Assembly: GCF_000472505.1 (NCBI RefSeq)
Contig: NZ_KI421430.1
Coordinates: forward strand, 69,618 to 119,147
Length of the DNA stretch: 49,530 nucleotides
Direction: 5' to 3'
Source of the DNA: Luteimonas sp. J29
Lineage (GTDB): Bacteria > Pseudomonadota > Gammaproteobacteria > Xanthomonadales > Xanthomonadaceae
In this document: positions 19,008-28,496 of the stretch, in pieces
How the letters are laid out: each line of letters begins with the position of its first letter
How positions within the stretch are numbered: position 1 is the first letter of the stretch
The notes under the pieces: model-generated
The model's database searches: none
Seen by the model: the letters and a program-made list of their open reading frames with translations, nothing else
What the model was told of the DNA's origin: nothing
Translations under genes and position numbers: made by a program

Positions 19008-20021
19008 TCAGGGGTTCCTTTTCCCGACCCGGTCCGTTCGTCCGGTCCCGGCGGCGCCGCGGAGCATCGCCCATGCCAGTGCGGACACCGACAGGAACAT
19101 CAACCAGACCGCGATGATAATCGCCGAAGTGCCTGAACGCAGAACGAACATCATCATCGATGCAATGGTTGCTGCTGCGGTGTAGGCGAGCGTCACCGGC
19201 ACGTGCGAACCCGCCTTGCGCGCCCAGACCTGGTAGGCATGGGTCACGTGCGGCCGCCACCAGGCCTCACCCGCCAAGATGCGCGAAGCCAGCGTCAAGG
19301 ACGCGTCAACGAGGAACGGCAGCAGCGGCAACGTCCACAGCAGGCGGGCATCGGGATGCACCCCCGCCGCGCCAAACGCGAACAGCGAGGCCAGCGCATA
19401 GCCGAGCGCCCCGCTGCCGACGTCGCCCAGGAAGATCCGGGCGCGCGGGAAGTTGTAGGGCAGGAAGCCGAGGATTCCCGCGGCGAGCGCCAGCCCCGCC
19501 CACCACACCGCGCCCTGCCCCGCCATCAGCGCCCAGGCGACGGCCGCCACCAGCGCCTGGGCTGCGGCGATGCCGTCGATGCCGTCCATGAAGTTCCAGA
19601 CGTTGACCAGCACGAGCACGGCCGCGAACGCGACCGCGATGTCGAGCGGGCTGCCGCCGCGCGACCACAGCGCGCCTGCGAGCAGGGCGGCGGCGACCGC
19701 GTGCACCGCGAGCCGCGCCAGCGCGGACAGCGGGCGATGGTCGTCCAGCCAGCCGATCCCGGCGACCAGCGCCAGGCCCGTGCCCGCCAGCAGGCAGGCC
19801 GGCCACGCATCCGGGGCGGCGAGCGCAAGCGCGAACAGGGCCGCCAGCAGGACCAGCACGATCGAAATGCCACCACCCCGCGGCGTGGCGGCGCGGTGGC
19901 TGCGGCGCTCGCCCGGCAGGTCGATCAGCCGGCGTCGCAGCGCGTAGGCCCGGGCGGCGGCGGTGGCGCCGGCGCCCAGCGCGACGCCGGCCAGCACCCA
20001 GGCCAGGGCCAGCCCCGCCAT
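19008..20021 (-). CDS. wbpL: WbpL/WecA-like polyprenyl-phosphate N-acetylhexosamine-1-phosphate transferase
   Basis: A 337-residue polytopic membrane protein of the MraY/WecA family with about ten hydrophobic helices. Family motifs are GWLDDHRPLS (Asp-Asp), NVWNFMDGIDGIAA, PRARIFLGDVGSGALGY and the C-terminal loop HVTHAYQVWARKAGSH, which resembles WbpL-type rather than MraY sequences. It would transfer a sugar-1-phosphate to undecaprenyl phosphate and so start a glycan repeat. The ATG overlaps the lapB TGA by one base; the longer open frame upstream is shadow of lapB. It is directly followed by the WbpM-like dehydratase, as wbpL-wbpM are paired in Pseudomonas aeruginosa. Confidence 0.87.
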   Translation of the reverse strand: MAGLALAWVLAGVALGAGATAAARAYALRRRLIDLPGERRSHRAATPRGGGISIVLVLLAALFALALAAPDAWPACLLAGTGLALVAGIGWLDDHRPLSALARLAVHAVAAALLAGALWSRGGSPLDIAVAFAAVLVLVNVWNFMDGIDGIAAAQALVAAVAWALMAGQGAVWWAGLALAAGILGFLPYNFPRARIFLGDVGSGALGYALASLFAFGAAGVHPDARLLWTLPLLPFLVDASLTLASRILAGEAWWRPHVTHAYQVWARKAGSHVPVTLAYTAAATIASMMMFVLRSGTSAIIIAVWLMFLSVSALAWAMLRGAAGTGRTDRVGKRNP

Positions 20022-21199
20022 CAGACGACCGCGTAGTTGAGCAGCGGCTTGATCGTGCCCCACTCCTTGCAGCTGGGGCATTGCCAGTGGTGGCTGCGCG
20101 CGCCGAAACCGCAGCGGTTGCAGCGGTAGCTGGGGTTGCGCACCAGCAGCTGCTCGGTGATCAGGCGCAGGTCCTGGAGGGTCCCGGCGAGGTCGGTGTT
20201 CTCGGCCAGGGTGAGGTCGATCAGCGCCGCCTCGCCGCGCACCGAGGGGCGGTCCTTGAGCTGCCGGGTCAGGTACTCGCGCGCGGCATGCACGCCGTCC
20301 TGCGCCTCGACCAGGCGGGTCAGCGCCAGCACCGGGGCGATGCCGCGGTAGTGCTCGCTCATCTCGGCCAGGAACTTGCGCGCGCCGGCCGCGTCGCCCA
20401 CGCGCTCGTAGGCGGCCAGCAGCGCGGGCAGCACCTCGGGCAGGAAGTCGGTGTCGTGGCGGGCGGCGCGCTCGTAGGCGCGGATCGCGGCGGCGTCGTT
20501 GCCGGCATCGGTTTCCAGCCGCCCCTCGAGGATGCCGGCGCGCACCGAGGTCGAGTCGGCGGCGTAGGCGCGCGCGACCGCGGCCCGCGCCGCCTCGAGA
20601 TTGCCGGCCAGGCGCTCGCGCTCGGCCAGCTCGCATTCGAAGTGGGCGATCAGCTTGCCCATCGGCTCGCCGGTGGCGGCCTCGTAGCGGGTCGCGTTCT
20701 CGATCGCCTTGGCCCAGTCGCGCTCGGCCTGGTAGATCCCGATCAGGTGCCTGAGCGCCTGCGGGGCGCGCTGGTCGATCCGGGCCAGGTCGGTGAACAC
20801 CACCTCGGCGCGGTCGAGCAGGCCGGCCTTCATGTAGTCCTCGCCGAGCCCGAGCAGGGCCTGGACCTTCTGCTGGTCGCTCAGGTCCGGGCGCTGCGCC
20901 AGGCCCTGGTGCAGGCGGATCGCGCGGTCCACCTCGCCACGGCGGCGGAACAGGTGCCCGAGCGCGAGCTGGGTCTCGAAGGTCTCCTTGTCCAGCTCGG
21001 CGATGTGCAGGAACAGCTCGATCGCCTTGTCGGGCTGTTCGTTGAGCAGGTAGTTCAGGCCCCGGAAGTAGGTGGTCGACAGCCGGCTCACCTGGGTGTC
21101 GCTGTGGCGCTCGCCTCCCCGCCGGCCCACCACCCAGCCGCTCAGGGCGGCCAGTGGCAGCAGCAGGAAGAACCAGAACCACTCGCTGACGAATGCCAT
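20021..21199 (-). CDS. lapB: LPS assembly protein LapB (YciM)
   Basis: A 392-residue inner-membrane-anchored TPR protein. One N-terminal helix (WFWFFLLLPLAALSGWVVG) is followed by about nine TPR units and a C-terminal rubredoxin-like zinc knuckle, CNRCGFGARSHHWQCPSC, with the two CxxC pairs. LapB adapts LpxC to FtsH and so limits lipid A synthesis. The ADP order matches E. coli lapA-lapB, with the lapA stop only three bases upstream. It is translationally coupled to the WbpL-like gene through TGATG. Confidence 0.96.
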   Translation of the reverse strand: MAFVSEWFWFFLLLPLAALSGWVVGRRGGERHSDTQVSRLSTTYFRGLNYLLNEQPDKAIELFLHIAELDKETFETQLALGHLFRRRGEVDRAIRLHQGLAQRPDLSDQQKVQALLGLGEDYMKAGLLDRAEVVFTDLARIDQRAPQALRHLIGIYQAERDWAKAIENATRYEAATGEPMGKLIAHFECELAERERLAGNLEAARAAVARAYAADSTSVRAGILEGRLETDAGNDAAAIRAYERAARHDTDFLPEVLPALLAAYERVGDAAGARKFLAEMSEHYRGIAPVLALTRLVEAQDGVHAAREYLTRQLKDRPSVRGEAALIDLTLAENTDLAGTLQDLRLITEQLLVRNPSYRCNRCGFGARSHHWQCPSCKEWGTIKPLLNYAVV

Positions 21200-21202
21200 G
21201 GT

Positions 21203-21475
21203 TCAGACTCCCGTGTCTTGGGGGGGAAGCGGGCCCTGCCGGTCCGCGGGGCGCGCGTCGCGCAATCTTCGCCGCAGCGGGATGACCACGCCCAGCGCCA
21301 GCGCCAGGCCGCCGCACAGCGCGCCGAGCAGCAGCGCCGAAAGCAGCATCACGCCCAGGCTGGCGGCGATGCCGGTGAAACCCAGGTCCAGGACCACCAC
21401 CTGCCGGTTGAGTGCCCCCACCGCGGCGCCGAGCGCCACGACCACCAGCGCGACGAGGACCCTGATCAGCCGCAT
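21203..21475 (-). CDS. lapA: LapA-domain membrane protein
   Basis: A 90-residue protein with two transmembrane helices (about 3-20 and 38-64) separated by the short periplasmic loop LNRQVVVLDLGFTG, followed by a basic cytosolic tail (PLRRRLRDARPADRQG). This is the LapA/YciS pattern (DUF1049). LapA co-acts with LapB in LPS assembly in E. coli. It lies 16 bases after ihfB and three before lapB. Confidence 0.88.
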   Translation of the reverse strand: MRLIRVLVALVVVALGAAVGALNRQVVVLDLGFTGIAASLGVMLLSALLLGALCGGLALALGVVIPLRRRLRDARPADRQGPLPPQDTGV

Positions 21476-21491
21476 GCGCGAGGCCGGCGGC

Positions 21492-21794
21492 CTAGTCCTC
21501 CGCCGGCAGCGGGATCACGTCCGTGACCCGCTCGCGCAGGTCCTTGCCGGGCTTGAAATGGGGCACGTACTTGCCCGGCAGCGCGACCGCGTCGCCGGTC
21601 TTGGGGTTGCGGCCCGTGCGCGGGGGCCGGAAGTGCAGCGAGAAGCTGCCGAAACCGCGGATCTCGATCCGGTCCCCCTGGGCGAGCGACGCGGCCATCA
21701 TCTCCAGCAGCGACTTCACCGCGAGGTCGACGTCGTCGGCCTTCAGGTGCGCCTGGCGCTGGGTGAGGATCTCGATCAGTTCCGATTTGGTCAT
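21492..21794 (-). CDS. ihfB: Integration host factor subunit beta
   Basis: A 100-residue HU/IHF-family DNA-bending protein. The signature [20 protein letters not shown] with the intercalating proline loop ([10 protein letters not shown]) and N-terminus [10 protein letters not shown] identify IhfB rather than HU or IhfA. The frame opens 18 codons upstream, but the ATG at 21792-21794 gives the universal N-terminus. It lies 114 bases downstream of rpsA, the same rpsA-ihfB order as in most gammaproteobacteria. Confidence 0.97.
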   Translation of the reverse strand: MTKSELIEILTQRQAHLKADDVDLAVKSLLEMMAASLAQGDRIEIRGFGSFSLHFRPPRTGRNPKTGDAVALPGKYVPHFKPGKDLRERVTDVIPLPAED

Positions 21795-21908
21795 CGTTCG
21801 ACACGCCCGTGGAAGCTGCGGGCGGCCCGGCAACGCCGGACCGCCCACCGGTCAAGCCGTCCGGCCCCGGGCGGGGCCGGACCTCCGCGGCCGAGGCCGC
21901 CGTCGCAC

Positions 21909-23597
<1,689 letters not shown>

Positions 23598-23833
23598 TTG
23601 ATTTACTCGGTTGATGACACAGACCGCGTGTCCATGGCGCGGGCGCCGCGGTCCACCCGTTTGTCGGCCTGCGCGGGATTGCGTATGGCCGTGAGTGTTG
23701 TGGTGGATCGAATCCGCGCGGGAACTCCCGCGCGGGGCCGTTGTCTGCCTTGTCCGACCGGCCCGGGGCGCGCCCCGCCGGCACGCCGCGGGGCGGGCCG
23801 GACGGACCGCGGGCGGGCGACGCTCGCCTGCGG
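23598..23833 (-). promoter_or_regulatory. rpsA leader region with strong hairpins
   Basis: The 236-base cmk-rpsA gap holds a perfect 22-base palindrome, CCGCGCGGGA-AC-TCCCGCGCGG, at 23714-23735 and a second GC-rich inverted repeat around 23758-23805. Neither is followed by a T-tract on the minus strand. In E. coli rpsA translation is autoregulated through hairpins of its leader; these structures are candidates for a similar element, but the sequence alone cannot show it. No gene is visible here. Confidence 0.45.
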
Positions 23834-24505
23834 TCAGGGCGCCACGACGGACAGCACGCGCCCGACCACCTCGTCGATGCCGATGCCGGTGGTATCGATG
23901 TGGACGGCCCCCGGGGCCGGCCGCAACGGCGCCACCGCGCGACTGGCATCGCGGGCGTCGCGCGCGAGGATCTCGCGCAGCAGACCGTCCATTGTGACCG
24001 AAACCCCCTTGCCCTTCAACTGTTTATAGCGCCTTTCGGCGCGCTCGCCGGCGCTGGCGGTCAGGAACACCTTGAACGGGGCGTCCGGGAAGATGACCGT
24101 GCCCATGTCGCGCCCGTCGGCCACCAGCCCCGGCGGGCGCCGGAAACCGCGCTGGCGGTCCTTCAGGGCTTCCCGGACTTCCGGGATCGCGGCGATCGTC
24201 GAGGCCGCCGCCCCGGCCTCCTCGGTGCGCAGTGCGTCGGTGGCGTCCTCCCCGTCGACGAGGACCCGCAGCTCGCCGTCGGCGTCCTCGCGGAACTCGA
24301 TCCGGGTGTCGCGGGTGAACCGCGCCAGCGCCCCGACGTCGGCCAGGTCCAGCCCGGCCCGGGCTGCGGCCAGGCCGATGGCCCGGTACAGGGCGCCCGA
24401 GTCGAGGTAGTGCCAGCCCAGCCGCGCGGCCACCAGGCGACTGATCGTCCCCTTGCCGGACCCCGAGGGGCCGTCGATCGTCAGCACGGGGATCGGGTCT
24501 GCCAT
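23834..24505 (-). CDS. cmk: Cytidylate kinase
   Basis: A 223-residue (d)CMP kinase. The P-loop is GPSGSGKGT (about 12-20). Other family segments are [32 protein letters not shown] (with the GRDMGT substrate loop) and the LID-like [17 protein letters not shown]. Length is typical of the type-1 family (about 220-230). It is the first gene upstream of rpsA on the same strand, a widely conserved pair, and is divergent from the L36 gene. Confidence 0.97.
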   Translation of the reverse strand: MADPIPVLTIDGPSGSGKGTISRLVAARLGWHYLDSGALYRAIGLAAARAGLDLADVGALARFTRDTRIEFREDADGELRVLVDGEDATDALRTEEAGAAASTIAAIPEVREALKDRQRGFRRPPGLVADGRDMGTVIFPDAPFKVFLTASAGERAERRYKQLKGKGVSVTMDGLLREILARDARDASRAVAPLRPAPGAVHIDTTGIGIDEVVGRVLSVVAP

Positions 24506-24591
24506 GGGGTCTCCAGCGGGATCGGGGGACGGGGATTATCCTGCACCGGCCCGCCGCCGGGCGACGCGCCCGCCACGTCGCGGACCTTGGC

Positions 24592-24621
24592 TTGAACACG
24601 GGACCGGCGCGCCGCTATAAT
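24592..24621 (+). promoter_or_regulatory. Sigma-70-type promoter of the L36 gene
   Basis: TTGAAC (24592-24597) and a perfect TATAAT (24616-24621) are separated by 18 bases. Transcription would start near 24628, giving a leader of about 47 bases before the L36 start codon. This is the best -35/-10 pair noticed in the window. Confidence 0.85.
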
Positions 24622-24674
24622 GCGCGACTTTCTTTTGTCCGCCGTATCCAGCCGGTTCTTCCAGAGGTTTCGTC

Positions 24675-24800
24675 ATGAAGGTCCTGTCCTCCCTGAAGTC
24701 GGCGAAGGCCCGCCACCGCGACTGCAAGGTCGTTCGTCGCCGTGGCAAGGTCTTCGTGATCTGCAAGTCCAACCCGCGTTTCAAGGCGCGCCAGCGCTGA
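24675..24800 (+). CDS. rpmJ: 50S ribosomal protein L36, C-minus (type B) form
   Basis: A 41-residue basic protein beginning [17 protein letters not shown] and ending [11 protein letters not shown], closely matching the E. coli YkgO type. Only two cysteines remain (in RDCKVV and VICKSN), so the four-ligand zinc site of ordinary L36 is lost; this is the zinc-independent C-minus form. The strong promoter just upstream and the terminator about 50 bases downstream make it a monocistronic, probably highly expressed gene. In E. coli the C-minus form is induced by zinc starvation; here the constitutive-looking promoter suggests it may be the main L36. Confidence 0.92.
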   Translation: MKVLSSLKSAKARHRDCKVVRRRGKVFVICKSNPRFKARQR

Positions 24801-25141
24801 ACGCGTCGCCCTCCGGTCCGCCGGACGGCAGCAAGCAGTACCCGGAGGGGTCGCAGCGATGCGGCCCCTTCTGTTTTTCGGCGCCGGCCGGTGCGCCCGT
24901 GCCGGCCGCCAACGATGCGTCATCCGTCCGCGGCGCGCCGGCATCCAGGCTCCCCCTCCGCCTGCGAGCCGCGCGGTCGAACCGTCGCGTCGGCGCGGGC
25001 GTGCCGCGTCGTCCGGATGACCAGGCGGCCCGCCAGACCGCGGACCGGCACGCTTCCGGCACCACGGCACAGCGGCTGGTCCCTGAATCTGCTAAAACCC
25101 GGGCTCGCCATTGCCAACCGGCCATCGACGGAGCCCAGACC
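24801..25141. other. Intergenic stretch between L36 and the BamE-like gene
   Basis: This 341-base stretch holds the L36 terminator (24847-24876). I see no supported gene in the rest: open frames on both strands are arginine-rich and lack start signals. The end carries a GGAG ribosome binding site for the gene at 25142. Confidence 0.6.
24847..24876 (+). terminator. Intrinsic terminator of the L36 gene
   Basis: GGGGTCGCA (24847-24855), loop GCGA, TGCGGCCCC (24860-24868) form a 9-bp stem with one G-T pair, followed by TTCTGTTTTT. It lies 46 bases after the L36 stop. Confidence 0.88.
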
Positions 25142-25471
25142 ATGCGCCTGATCCCCAGCCTCGCCCTGTCCGTACTGCTGTGCGCCGCCGCCGGCGCGGC
25201 GTCCGCCGATACCCTGCTGGTCGAACGCGCGCAGGCCAAGGCGCACGTGGCCCTGCCCCAGCGCGGCCTCACCACCGCCCAGGTCCAGGCCCGCTTCGGC
25301 GCCCCCGCCCAGCGCCTCGAGCCGCGCGGCGGCCAGAAGCCGCAGTGGCCGACCATCCACCGCTGGGTGTATCCGGAGTTCACGGTGTACTTCGAGCGCG
25401 ACCGCGTGATCGACGCCGTCCTCAACCAGGCCGACCCGTCCGAAGTCGGGCCGAAGCCGGCCATCCGCTGA
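25142..25471 (+). CDS. Small exported protein with BamE/SmpA-like fold
   Basis: A 109-residue protein, not recognised as a named gene. Residues 1-22 form a typical Sec signal peptide (RLIPSLALSVLLCAAAGAASA) with cleavage probably after ASA. The mature part has the BamE/SmpA-type pattern: RGLTTAQVQARFGAP (helix then turn), followed by a WVYPEFTVYFERDRVIDAVL beta segment. It has no lipobox cysteine, so it is probably soluble and periplasmic, unlike BamE. The start is supported by GGAG about ten bases upstream; the frame opens far earlier without support. Its job is unknown. The next gene (aguA) follows after 64 bases on the same strand. Confidence 0.75.
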   Translation: MRLIPSLALSVLLCAAAGAASADTLLVERAQAKAHVALPQRGLTTAQVQARFGAPAQRLEPRGGQKPQWPTIHRWVYPEFTVYFERDRVIDAVLNQADPSEVGPKPAIR

Positions 25472-25535
25472 CATCCGCCGCGCCGTCCCGCGGGGTCGCG
25501 CATAATGCGCGCCCCCGTTTCCGCGCGCCCGCCCG

Positions 25536-26573
25536 ATGCCCGACCCGATCAAGCCGCGCTTCCCCGCCGAGTGGGAGCCGCAATCCGCAATCCTGATCGC
25601 CTGGCCGCATGCCGGCACCGACTGGGCCGAGCGCCTGGGCGAGGTCGAGGAGACCTACATCGCCCTGGTCGCGGCGATCACCCGCTTCCAGCCCGTCGTG
25701 GTCTGCGTCGCCGACGAGGACGTGGAGAGCTATGCCCGGGCGCGCCTGTCCTCGAACCGGATCGACATGGCGCGGGTGCGGTTCGTGGAGGTGCCCTATG
25801 ACGACACCTGGCTGCGCGACACCGGCCCGATCAGCCTGCGCGAGGGCAACGGCTTCCGCCTGCTCGACTTCCGCTTCACCGGCTGGGGCGGGAAGTTCGG
25901 CGCGAGCCGCGACGACCTGCTGGTCGAACGCCTGCACGGGATGGGAGTTTTCTCGAACAGTGTCCGGCAACCAATTGATTTTGCATTGGAAGGGGGTGCC
26001 ATCGAAACCGACGGCGCCGGCACCCTGCTGACCACCTGGCAATGCCTGCACCAGCGCCACCCCGACGCGGACCGCGACCGGCTCGGCGCGCAGCTGGCCG
26101 GCTGGCTGCACCAGGACCGGGTGCTCTGGCTCGACCACGGCTACCTCGAGGGCGACGACACCGACGCCCACGTCGACACCCTCGCCCGATTCGCCGCGCC
26201 CGACGCGATCGTGTTCCAGGCCTGCGACGATCCGGCCGACAGCCACCACGCGCCGCTGCGGGCGATGGCGGCGGAACTGGCCGCCCTGCGCACCGCCGAT
26301 GGCACGCCGTACCGGCTGTTCCCGCTGCCGTGGCCACGCCCGGTGATCGACCAGGGGCGCCGCCTGGCGGCGAGTTACGCCAACTTCCTCATCGTCAACG
26401 GCGCCGTGCTGATGCCCGCCTACGGCGACGCGGCCGACGCGGACGCGGCCGCGGTGCTGGGCGAGGCCTTCCCGGGCCGCGAGGTCGTGCAGGTGCCCTG
26501 CCGCCCGCTGATCTGGCAGAACGGCAGCCTCCATTGCCTCACCATGCAGCTGCCTGAAGGCCTGCTCGCCTGA
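25536..26573 (+). CDS. aguA: Agmatine deiminase
   Basis: A 345-residue member of the peptidyl-arginine-deiminase (PAD_porph) family that hydrolyses agmatine to N-carbamoylputrescine. Motifs visible are the N-terminal PAEWEPQSAILIAWPHAGTDW, DDTWLRDTGPI, FALEGGAIETDG, DDTDAHVDTLARF and the catalytic cysteine Cys334 in NGSLHCLTMQ. Length is typical (about 345-370). A CATAAT hexamer lies at 25501-25506 but no matching -35 box was found, and there is no clear Shine-Dalgarno before the ATG. The gene is followed by aguB, so the pair forms a complete route from agmatine to putrescine. Confidence 0.95.
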   Translation: MPDPIKPRFPAEWEPQSAILIAWPHAGTDWAERLGEVEETYIALVAAITRFQPVVVCVADEDVESYARARLSSNRIDMARVRFVEVPYDDTWLRDTGPISLREGNGFRLLDFRFTGWGGKFGASRDDLLVERLHGMGVFSNSVRQPIDFALEGGAIETDGAGTLLTTWQCLHQRHPDADRDRLGAQLAGWLHQDRVLWLDHGYLEGDDTDAHVDTLARFAAPDAIVFQACDDPADSHHAPLRAMAAELAALRTADGTPYRLFPLPWPRPVIDQGRRLAASYANFLIVNGAVLMPAYGDAADADAAAVLGEAFPGREVVQVPCRPLIWQNGSLHCLTMQLPEGLLA

Positions 26574-26598
26574 GCACGGCAGGGCGGCCGCCGCGGCC

Positions 26599-26604
26599 TA
26601 CAAT
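26599..26604 (+). promoter_or_regulatory. -10-like hexamer TACAAT six bases before the aguB start
   Basis: TACAAT ends six bases before the aguB ATG at 26611, so transcription would start at or next to the start codon. No Shine-Dalgarno sequence precedes the ATG. Together this suggests a leaderless aguB mRNA. No convincing -35 box was found. Confidence 0.45.
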
Positions 26605-26610
26605 GCGCGG

Positions 26611-27495
26611 ATGAAGACCCGCACCCTCCCCGTCGCCCTGGTCCAGGAACGCAACCATGGCGACGCCGACGCCAACCTGTCGGTGATCGAACAGCGCGTG
26701 GCCGAGGCCGCGCGCGCCGGTGCCAAGCTCGTCCTTCTGCAGGAGCTGCACAACGGCTGCTACTTCTGCCAGCACGAGTCCGTGGACGAGTTCGACCTGG
26801 CCGAACCGATCCCCGGCCCCAGCACGCAGCGCCTCGGCGCGCTGGCGAAGCGGCACGGCGTGGTGCTGGTCTCGTCGCTGTTCGAGCGCCGCGCGCCGGG
26901 CCTGTACCACAACACCGCGGTGGTGCTGGAAGCCGACGGCAGCATCGCCGGCAAGTACCGCAAGATGCACATCCCGGACGATCCGGGTTTCTACGAGAAG
27001 TTCTATTTCACCCCGGGCGACCTCGGCTTCATCCCGATCGACACCTCGGTCGGCCGCCTGGGCGTGCTGGTGTGCTGGGACCAGTGGTACCCGGAAGCGG
27101 CGCGCCTGATGGCGCTGGCCGGCGCGGAGCTGCTGCTCTACCCGACCGCGATCGGCTGGGACCCTGGCGACGACCAGGCCGAGAAGGACCGCCAGCGCGA
27201 TGCCTGGGTGCTCAGCCACCGCGGCCACGCCGTGGCCAACGGCCTGCCGGTGCTGAGCTGCAACCGCGTCGGCCACGAGCCCTCGCCGCTGGGCGCCTCC
27301 GGGATCGACTTCTGGGGCAACAGCCACGTGCTCGGCCCGCAGGGCGAGTTCCTGGCCGAAGCGGGGACCGAGCCGGCGATCCTGCTGGCCGAGGTGGACC
27401 TGGCGCGCAGCGAACACGTGCGCCGGATCTGGCCGTTCCTGCGCGACCGCCGGATCGACGCCTACGGCGACCTGCTCAAGCGCTACCGCGACTGA
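26611..27495 (+). CDS. aguB: N-carbamoylputrescine amidase
   Basis: A 294-residue nitrilase-superfamily enzyme that converts N-carbamoylputrescine to putrescine, CO2 and ammonia. The catalytic triad is visible: Glu45 in LLQELHNGCYF, Lys118 in YRKMHIPDDPGF and Cys155 in VLVCWDQWYPEAARL. The HNGCYFCQ and YPTAIGWDP segments are typical of AguB. Length is usual (about 290-300). It lies 37 bases downstream of aguA. The start ATG has no ribosome binding site but a TACAAT hexamer immediately before it. Confidence 0.96.
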   Translation: MKTRTLPVALVQERNHGDADANLSVIEQRVAEAARAGAKLVLLQELHNGCYFCQHESVDEFDLAEPIPGPSTQRLGALAKRHGVVLVSSLFERRAPGLYHNTAVVLEADGSIAGKYRKMHIPDDPGFYEKFYFTPGDLGFIPIDTSVGRLGVLVCWDQWYPEAARLMALAGAELLLYPTAIGWDPGDDQAEKDRQRDAWVLSHRGHAVANGLPVLSCNRVGHEPSPLGASGIDFWGNSHVLGPQGEFLAEAGTEPAILLAEVDLARSEHVRRIWPFLRDRRIDAYGDLLKRYRD

Positions 27496-27824
27496 GGCGG
27501 CCACGGCGATGGCCCTGCGCGGGTGCGACGCCCGCGACGGGGACACCTTCGCGAGGACGGCGCCCGACGCCGCCGAGATTCGCGACTCCATCGACACCTG
27601 CAAGCTCGAGGCCCCGACCAGGGCGGGATGCCGCGCCCAGGCATGAGGTGCGCGGCGCCGGCCCTGCATCCCTGGCGGCCCGCGCGGCCTTGATCCGCCT
27701 GCACGAGCGCTTCGGCTTGCGCCGCGTGGCGGTGCGCCCGGGGATCGCCTGGCCGCACGGGCGCCGGCCGGACCTGCCGCGGGCCGTGCTCGACGGCAGC
27801 GGATCGGATCCAACCTGACGGCGC
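27496..27824 (+). pseudogene. Gap with possible decayed staphylococcal-nuclease-like fragment
   Basis: No intact gene is seen in these 329 bases. A 45-residue frame at 27509-27646 contains RDGDTF and later EIRDSIDTCKLEAP, which recall the DGDTF and IRLxGIDTPEL motifs of thermonucleases. A second frame downstream (27650-27818) contains ARAALIRL, as in later parts of that family. Stops and a frame change separate them, so this could be the remnant of an SNase-like gene. The match is short and could be chance in GC-rich DNA. Confidence 0.25.
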
Positions 27825-27854
27825 TTGATTAAAACGAACGGTCGTGCTTTTATT
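27825..27854 (+). promoter_or_regulatory. Promoter of tetR with operator ACGAACGGTCGT in the spacer
   Basis: TTGATT (27825-27830) and TTTATT (27849-27854) are separated by 18 bases. The palindrome ACGA-ACGG-TCGT (27834-27845) lies inside the spacer, the position where a bound TetR dimer would block RNA polymerase. Transcription would begin at about 27861, which is the first base of the start codon. The extended 15-mer ACGAACGGTCGTGCT recurs, inverted, at 28521-28535. Confidence 0.75.
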
Positions 27855-27860
27855 TGGCAC

Positions 27861-28472
27861 ATGCCGTCGACGCCCGCCTCCACCAAGGGTGCCGCCACGC
27901 GCGAGGCCATCCTCGCGCGTTCCTATGCCCTGGCCTGCCGCAACGGCCTCGAAGGCCTGACCATCGGCCTGCTGGCCGAGCAGGTCGGCATGTCCAAGAG
28001 CGGGGTCTTCGCCCACTTTGGTTCGCGCGAGGACCTGCAGCTGTCCACGCTCGACTTCGCTGGCGAGCTGTTCGCCCGATCCGTCCTGGAGCCCGCGCTC
28101 AAGGAGCAGCGGGGCCTGCCGCGGCTGCGCGCGATCTTCGCCAACTGGGCCCAGTGGGTGCGCCACGACCAGGACGGCGGCTGCATCTTCCTCGCCGCCG
28201 CCAGCGAATACGACGACCGGCCGGGCGCGATCCGCGACCGGCTCCTGGCGCTCGAATCGGCCTGGCGCGAGCAGCTCGCGCGTGCCGCGCAGCAGGCGGT
28301 CGACGCGGGCGACCTCGACGCATCCACCGATCCCGCCCAGTTCGCCTTCGAGATGTACGCGATCGCGCTCGCGATCCACCACGACGCGGGATTGACCGGC
28401 TACACCGGCGCCTTGGGCCGCGGCCTGCGCGCGTTCGAACGACTCATCCAGGGCTACGCCCCCACCCGTTGA
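27861..28472 (+). CDS. TetR-family transcriptional regulator
   Basis: A 203-residue TetR repressor. The DNA-binding part includes TREAILARSYALACRNGLEG followed by the recognition helix region LLAEQVGMSKSGVFAHFGSR. The C-terminal part contains WAQWVRHDQDGGCIFLAAAS, seen in TetR proteins with a TetR_C_6/C_33-type ligand domain (low confidence on subtype). The frame opens at 27825, but that stretch is the promoter; the ATG at 27861 is preferred and may be leaderless, as no Shine-Dalgarno precedes it. An alpha/beta hydrolase gene begins 24 bases downstream and shares an operator-like sequence, so it is the likely target. Confidence 0.88.
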   Translation: MPSTPASTKGAATREAILARSYALACRNGLEGLTIGLLAEQVGMSKSGVFAHFGSREDLQLSTLDFAGELFARSVLEPALKEQRGLPRLRAIFANWAQWVRHDQDGGCIFLAAASEYDDRPGAIRDRLLALESAWREQLARAAQQAVDAGDLDASTDPAQFAFEMYAIALAIHHDAGLTGYTGALGRGLRAFERLIQGYAPTR

Positions 28473-28496
28473 TCCTTCCCCACGCGAGGAGCGCGC

